Shown here piece after piece: positions 52,337 through 55,547 of a DNA stretch of 55,547 nt. The stretch's first letter is position 1. The number at the start of each line of letters is the position of its first letter. The DNA is taken from NCBI GenBank assembly GCA_017985675.1, contig JAGNXB010000007.1, positions 1-55,547 of the forward strand. Direction: 5' to 3'. The position numbers and the translations under genes are program-made. Below the pieces are notes generated by a model. That model saw nothing but the letters and a program-made list of their open reading frames with translations, was not told the DNA's origin and did no database searches. Source of the stretch: Saprospiraceae bacterium. Lineage in GTDB: Bacteria; Bacteroidota; Bacteroidia; Chitinophagales; Saprospiraceae.

Positions 52337-53674
52337 ATGCATATAGCTGTAGTTGGAACAGGATACGTGGGTTTGGTAACAGGAACCTGTTTTGCGGAAA
52401 CAGGCAATCAGGTCACTTGTGTAGATATCGATGCCAATAAAATAACGCGATTGAAATCGGGTAAGATCCCCATTTTCGAGCCCGGTCTGGATATGATTTT
52501 TGAGCGCAATACAGCTCAGGGTCGATTGCATTTTACCACAGATCTTGCTTCAGCCATCGAAAAGGCCGAAATCATTTTCCTGGCTCTCCCTACCCCGCCT
52601 GGCGAGGACGGATCAGCAGACCTGCGATATATCCTTGGCGTTGCTGCCGACTTATCGAAGCTCATCACGCGTTATACGGTGATTGTCGATAAAAGCACCG
52701 TACCTGTAGGCACATCCGAACGCGTCCATGCAGTATTGGCAGAACACCTTTCTGCAGAGCTGTTTGATGTGGTATCCAATCCGGAGTTTTTGCGTGAAGG
52801 CCTGGCAGTGGATGACTTTATGAAACCGGATCGTGTGGTAATAGGGACGAGTTCGGAGCGGGCAAAAAAGGCCATGCAACATCTCTATCTGCCCTTTGTG
52901 CGTCAGGGGAACCCGATAATATTTATGGACGAACGGTCTGCAGAAATGACGAAGTATGCGGCCAATGCCTACCTCGCGGCACGGATTACGTTTATGAATG
53001 AAATTGCCAATTTATGCGAGCGTGTTGGCGCCAACGTGGATATGGTCCGCATTGGTATAGGCACAGATACCCGCATCGGCAAACGCTTTTTATTTCCAGG
53101 CGTAGGTTATGGGGGATCTTGTTTTCCAAAAGATGTGCAGGCACTCGCTATGACTGCGGATCAATTTGACTATGACTTCCAGATTTTAAAAACAGTAATG
53201 GGTGTAAACGAACGCCAGAAGGCTGTACTAGCATCAAAAATTGAATCCTATTTTAAGGGCGATCTGCAAGGTAAAACAATTGCAATCTGGGGATTGGCGT
53301 TCAAGCCAAATACAGATGATATCCGCGAAGCGCCGGCATTATATATCATCGATCAACTGCTCGAAAAAGGTGCTTCTATTCGCGCTTATGATCCGGAGGC
53401 GATGGATCATATCCGCAAGATTTATGGCGATCGCATTACACTTTGCGATAATGCTTATGATGTATTAGACGGCGCGGACGCTCTGGCTATTATTACGGAG
53501 TGGAGCCTGTTTAGGTCGCCTGATTTTGATGAGATGCGGCGTCGACTAAAAGCTATGGTCATCTTTGATGGTCGAAATGTGTTTGACCTGGAAGACATCC
53601 GGCAGGAAGTACAATATTATGAGAGCATTGGACGTCATGTTATTCAAAACCAGGTTGGGCGGACCTCATTTTGA
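52337..53674 (+). CDS. ugd: UDP-glucose/GDP-mannose 6-dehydrogenase
   Basis: 445 residues. N-terminal Rossmann motif VVGTGYVGLVTGTCFAETG, middle-domain Lys206 in EMTKYAANAYLA, nucleophile Cys262 in GVGYGGSCFPKD, and C-terminal UDP-binding domain with WGLAFKPNTDDIREAPA. It oxidises UDP-glucose (or a related sugar nucleotide) to the uronate for surface polysaccharide. The family (UDP-glucose versus GDP-mannose) is by overall resemblance; UDP-glucose is more likely. First gene of an apparent operon with the MORN lipoprotein and porQ: the next reading frame overlaps its stop. Confidence 0.95.
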   Translation: MHIAVVGTGYVGLVTGTCFAETGNQVTCVDIDANKITRLKSGKIPIFEPGLDMIFERNTAQGRLHFTTDLASAIEKAEIIFLALPTPPGEDGSADLRYILGVAADLSKLITRYTVIVDKSTVPVGTSERVHAVLAEHLSAELFDVVSNPEFLREGLAVDDFMKPDRVVIGTSSERAKKAMQHLYLPFVRQGNPIIFMDERSAEMTKYAANAYLAARITFMNEIANLCERVGANVDMVRIGIGTDTRIGKRFLFPGVGYGGSCFPKDVQALAMTADQFDYDFQILKTVMGVNERQKAVLASKIESYFKGDLQGKTIAIWGLAFKPNTDDIREAPALYIIDQLLEKGASIRAYDPEAMDHIRKIYGDRITLCDNAYDVLDGADALAIITEWSLFRSPDFDEMRRRLKAMVIFDGRNVFDLEDIRQEVQYYESIGRHVIQNQVGRTSF

Positions 53675-53715
53675 CCTATAATAACAAACCTTCATTTCCT
53701 TTTTCCCTGTTCAAT

Positions 53716-54324
53716 ATGAAAAATATCCTTCTTCTCCTCCTGGTCCTTTTTATCGCTTCCTGCCAATCTGATATTGAAATTGTCGAAAGCATGGATAGTG
53801 AAACCGGTATAAAGGAAATATTTGAACGCTCCCGCAAATCCAACAAAAAAGAAGGGTACTATCGTAAAATTGACAGTACAGGTGTCATGCTCGAAGATGC
53901 ACAATATCGGGAGGACCAACTAAACGGCACACGCAAATTATACAGTGCAGAAGGGAAATTAATCATAGAAGAAACACACAAAAATGGTGTTTTTGATGGT
54001 CCCTATCGCACCTACCATCCTGATGGCACGCTGGAATTAGATGGATTGTATGCAAACAATGAAACCACGGGCACCTGGAGGCGATATTATCCCAATGGCC
54101 AAATCCTCGAAGAAGTTGCTTTTTCAGGCAATATGGAAAACGGTCCATTTAAGGAATGGTATGACAATGGATCACTCAAAGCAGAGGGCACCTACCTTGA
54201 AGGCGACAATGAACATGGTGAGTTGATGGAGTATGACACCACCGGTACGCTGATCACAAAAAAAATGTGCGAACGCGGGATATGCAAAACAATTTGGACC
54301 AAGGAATCCGGTGACATTAATTAA
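53716..54324 (+). CDS. MORN-repeat (YwqK-like) lipoprotein
   Basis: 202 residues: lipoprotein signal (MKNILLLLLVLFIASC, Cys16), then five or six MORN-type repeats, for example GTRKLYSAEGKLIIEETHKNGVFDG, PYRTYHPDGTLELDG, GTWRRYYPNGQILEEVAF and FKEWYDNGSLKAEG. Such repeats form a beta sheet ladder; the family label 'YwqK antitoxin' is by homology and no toxin is near. ATG 53716 chosen because it starts the signal peptide. It is 41 bases after ugd and 6 bases before porQ. Confidence 0.88.
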   Translation: MKNILLLLLVLFIASCQSDIEIVESMDSETGIKEIFERSRKSNKKEGYYRKIDSTGVMLEDAQYREDQLNGTRKLYSAEGKLIIEETHKNGVFDGPYRTYHPDGTLELDGLYANNETTGTWRRYYPNGQILEEVAFSGNMENGPFKEWYDNGSLKAEGTYLEGDNEHGELMEYDTTGTLITKKMCERGICKTIWTKESGDIN

Positions 54325-54330
54325 TACCAG

Positions 54331-55395
54331 ATGATGCGTTTTTTTCTACCACTACTTTTTATTCAAATCTTTTCGGTATCCCTTTGGTCGCAGGTTTCAG
54401 GCGGAAGGCAGGCATATGTTTTTCTCGAAATGCCGGCTAGTGCCAGGTTGACCGCCTTAGGGGGCTATTTGGTGAGTGTTCGGGATGATGATGTTGCATT
54501 GGCTACGATGAATCCCGCCCAACTCAATGCAAAAGCACATCAGCAATTATCATTTAATCATAATTTCCATTTTGCCGGAACAGGAACCGGTTATTTTGGC
54601 TACAGTTACCACGCAAATAAATGGAAAACAAGCCTTCATGGTGGTGTACAGTATATGCGTTACGGGGATATTCCCTGGACAGACGAATTTAATCAACAAC
54701 TGGGTACATTTAGTCCTGCGGAAATAGCTGTGACGGTCGGTGCGGCACGACAATGGAAGGAGCGTCTGAGTTATGGGATAAATTTGAAATATATCCAGTC
54801 GGTGCTGGAGGCATACAAATCAACAGCACTGGCAGCAGATGCCGGCGTGTATTATGAAAACCCGGAAAGCCGATTAGGCGTGGGATTGGTGCTTCAAAAT
54901 ATGGGCGCTCCAATGACCACATATTACAAAGGTTCCGAACGTGAAAACGTACCTTTCAATGCATTACTCGGTGTGAGCAAACGTTTAAAATATTTACCGT
55001 TCCGATTTACTGTAACAGCGCACTCGTTACATAGGTGGAACGTGCGGTATGACGATCCCACATTACAATCAAACACCCCCTTCCCTGGTCAGGAACCAGA
55101 AAAAGAAAACACCTTTGCACAAGGGGTAGATAATATTTTTAGGCATCTTACATTTAGCGGTGAATTTTTGTTAGGCAAGACGGAATCTTTCCGCATCAGA
55201 TTGGGATATGATCATCGTTTGCGCAGGGAATTATTGGTGCCTGGAAACGGCGGCTTGTCGGGTTTCAGCGGCGGCCTGGGGATGCGTATTTATCGGTTCC
55301 GACTGGATTATGGCTTTGGAATATATCATTTGGCCGGAGCCACCCATCACCTTTCTATCAGCACCAATCTGAAAAGCTTCTTTCCTGGGATATAA
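54331..55395 (+). CDS. porQ: Type IX secretion system protein PorQ
   Basis: 354 residues with signal peptide MMRFFLPLLFIQIFSVSLWSQ and the PorQ/PorV-like opening GGRQAYVFLEMPASARLTALGGYLVSVRDDDVALATMNPAQL, then a beta-barrel with a closing strand LSISTNLKSFFPG. In Porphyromonas gingivalis PorQ works with PorU, PorV and PorZ at the outer membrane to process and attach cargo carrying C-terminal T9SS domains; two such cargoes are encoded at 16.7 and 31.1 kb. Last gene of the ugd-MORN-porQ cluster. Confidence 0.9.
   Translation: MMRFFLPLLFIQIFSVSLWSQVSGGRQAYVFLEMPASARLTALGGYLVSVRDDDVALATMNPAQLNAKAHQQLSFNHNFHFAGTGTGYFGYSYHANKWKTSLHGGVQYMRYGDIPWTDEFNQQLGTFSPAEIAVTVGAARQWKERLSYGINLKYIQSVLEAYKSTALAADAGVYYENPESRLGVGLVLQNMGAPMTTYYKGSERENVPFNALLGVSKRLKYLPFRFTVTAHSLHRWNVRYDDPTLQSNTPFPGQEPEKENTFAQGVDNIFRHLTFSGEFLLGKTESFRIRLGYDHRLRRELLVPGNGGLSGFSGGLGMRIYRFRLDYGFGIYHLAGATHHLSISTNLKSFFPGI

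Positions 55396-55547
<152 letters not shown>

Overview
This window looks like a chromosomal contig from a Bacteroidota bacterium, and my guess is a member of the Saprospiria. The reasons are: a PorQ-type component of the type IX secretion system (T9SS); two proteins ending in T9SS type A sorting domains; a DUF2490 barrel; a MoaC-MogA fusion; repeated Bacteroidota promoter boxes (TAnnTTTG) placed a few to a few tens of bases before start codons; and almost no Shine-Dalgarno sequences. The genus is inference only.

Layout. (1) 1-9.43 kb is A+T-rich and accessory-looking. All convincing genes are on the + strand: DUF1801 + VOC protein, a propeller lipoprotein, YHYH protein + sulfatase, a second propeller, and an HNH-like protein. 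They are separated by three recurring intergenic modules (called A, B, C here) in a regular order, so the stretch reads as a set of gene cassettes. (2) 9.7-12.4 kb is a minus-strand molybdenum cofactor operon (moeA, TSUP permease, moaD, moaE). (3) 12.5-27 kb is more G+C-rich core DNA: Uup-type ABC-F ATPase, dnaX, a T9SS-exported protein, an AAA/DUF4143 ATPase, a MoxR ATPase, topoisomerase IV subunit A, a lipoprotein and a PfkB kinase. (4) 27.0-28.8 kb holds tRNA-Asn, two tandem tRNA-derived degenerate copies carrying inserted hairpins, and about 1.3 kb of repeat-rich non-coding DNA. (5) 28.8-34 kb holds a medium-chain dehydrogenase, an OsmC protein, an M23 peptidase with a T9SS tail and a DUF2490 barrel. 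(6) 34.3-49.5 kb is mostly minus strand: K+-type membrane pyrophosphatase, nitroreductase, YceI and porin genes, a deacetylase + acyl-CoA synthetase/GNAT pair, a DUF937 protein, a Pycsar-type membrane effector (+ strand), an outer-membrane protein and an AI-2E transporter. (7) 49.7-55.4 kb is + strand: moaC-mogA fusion, aldehyde dehydrogenase, UDP-sugar dehydrogenase, a MORN-repeat lipoprotein and porQ, ending in microsatellites.

How genes work together. Cofactor synthesis is split between the moeA-moaD-moaE operon and the distant moaC-mogA fusion; moaA and mobA are outside the window. The histone-deacetylase-like gene followed by the acyl-CoA-synthetase/GNAT fusion resembles a reversible protein-acetylation switch (AcuC/Pat logic). 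PorQ is the secretion-side partner for the two T9SS cargo proteins, although they are not linked.

Most notable observations: (a) a 10-A run inside dnaX at codons 375-378 where either slipped frame stops within a few codons, suggesting a programmed short (gamma-like) product; (b) tandem duplication of the whole tRNA-Asn transcription unit with 16-18 bp palindromes replacing the anticodon and T-arm sequences; (c) a family of such micro-palindromes elsewhere, one visibly replacing bases in one of two copies of repeat A; (d) the cassette-like A/B/C architecture at the left end; (e) an orphan PycTM effector with a degenerate HD domain; (f) a 7-bp microsatellite directly upstream of an outer-membrane protein gene.
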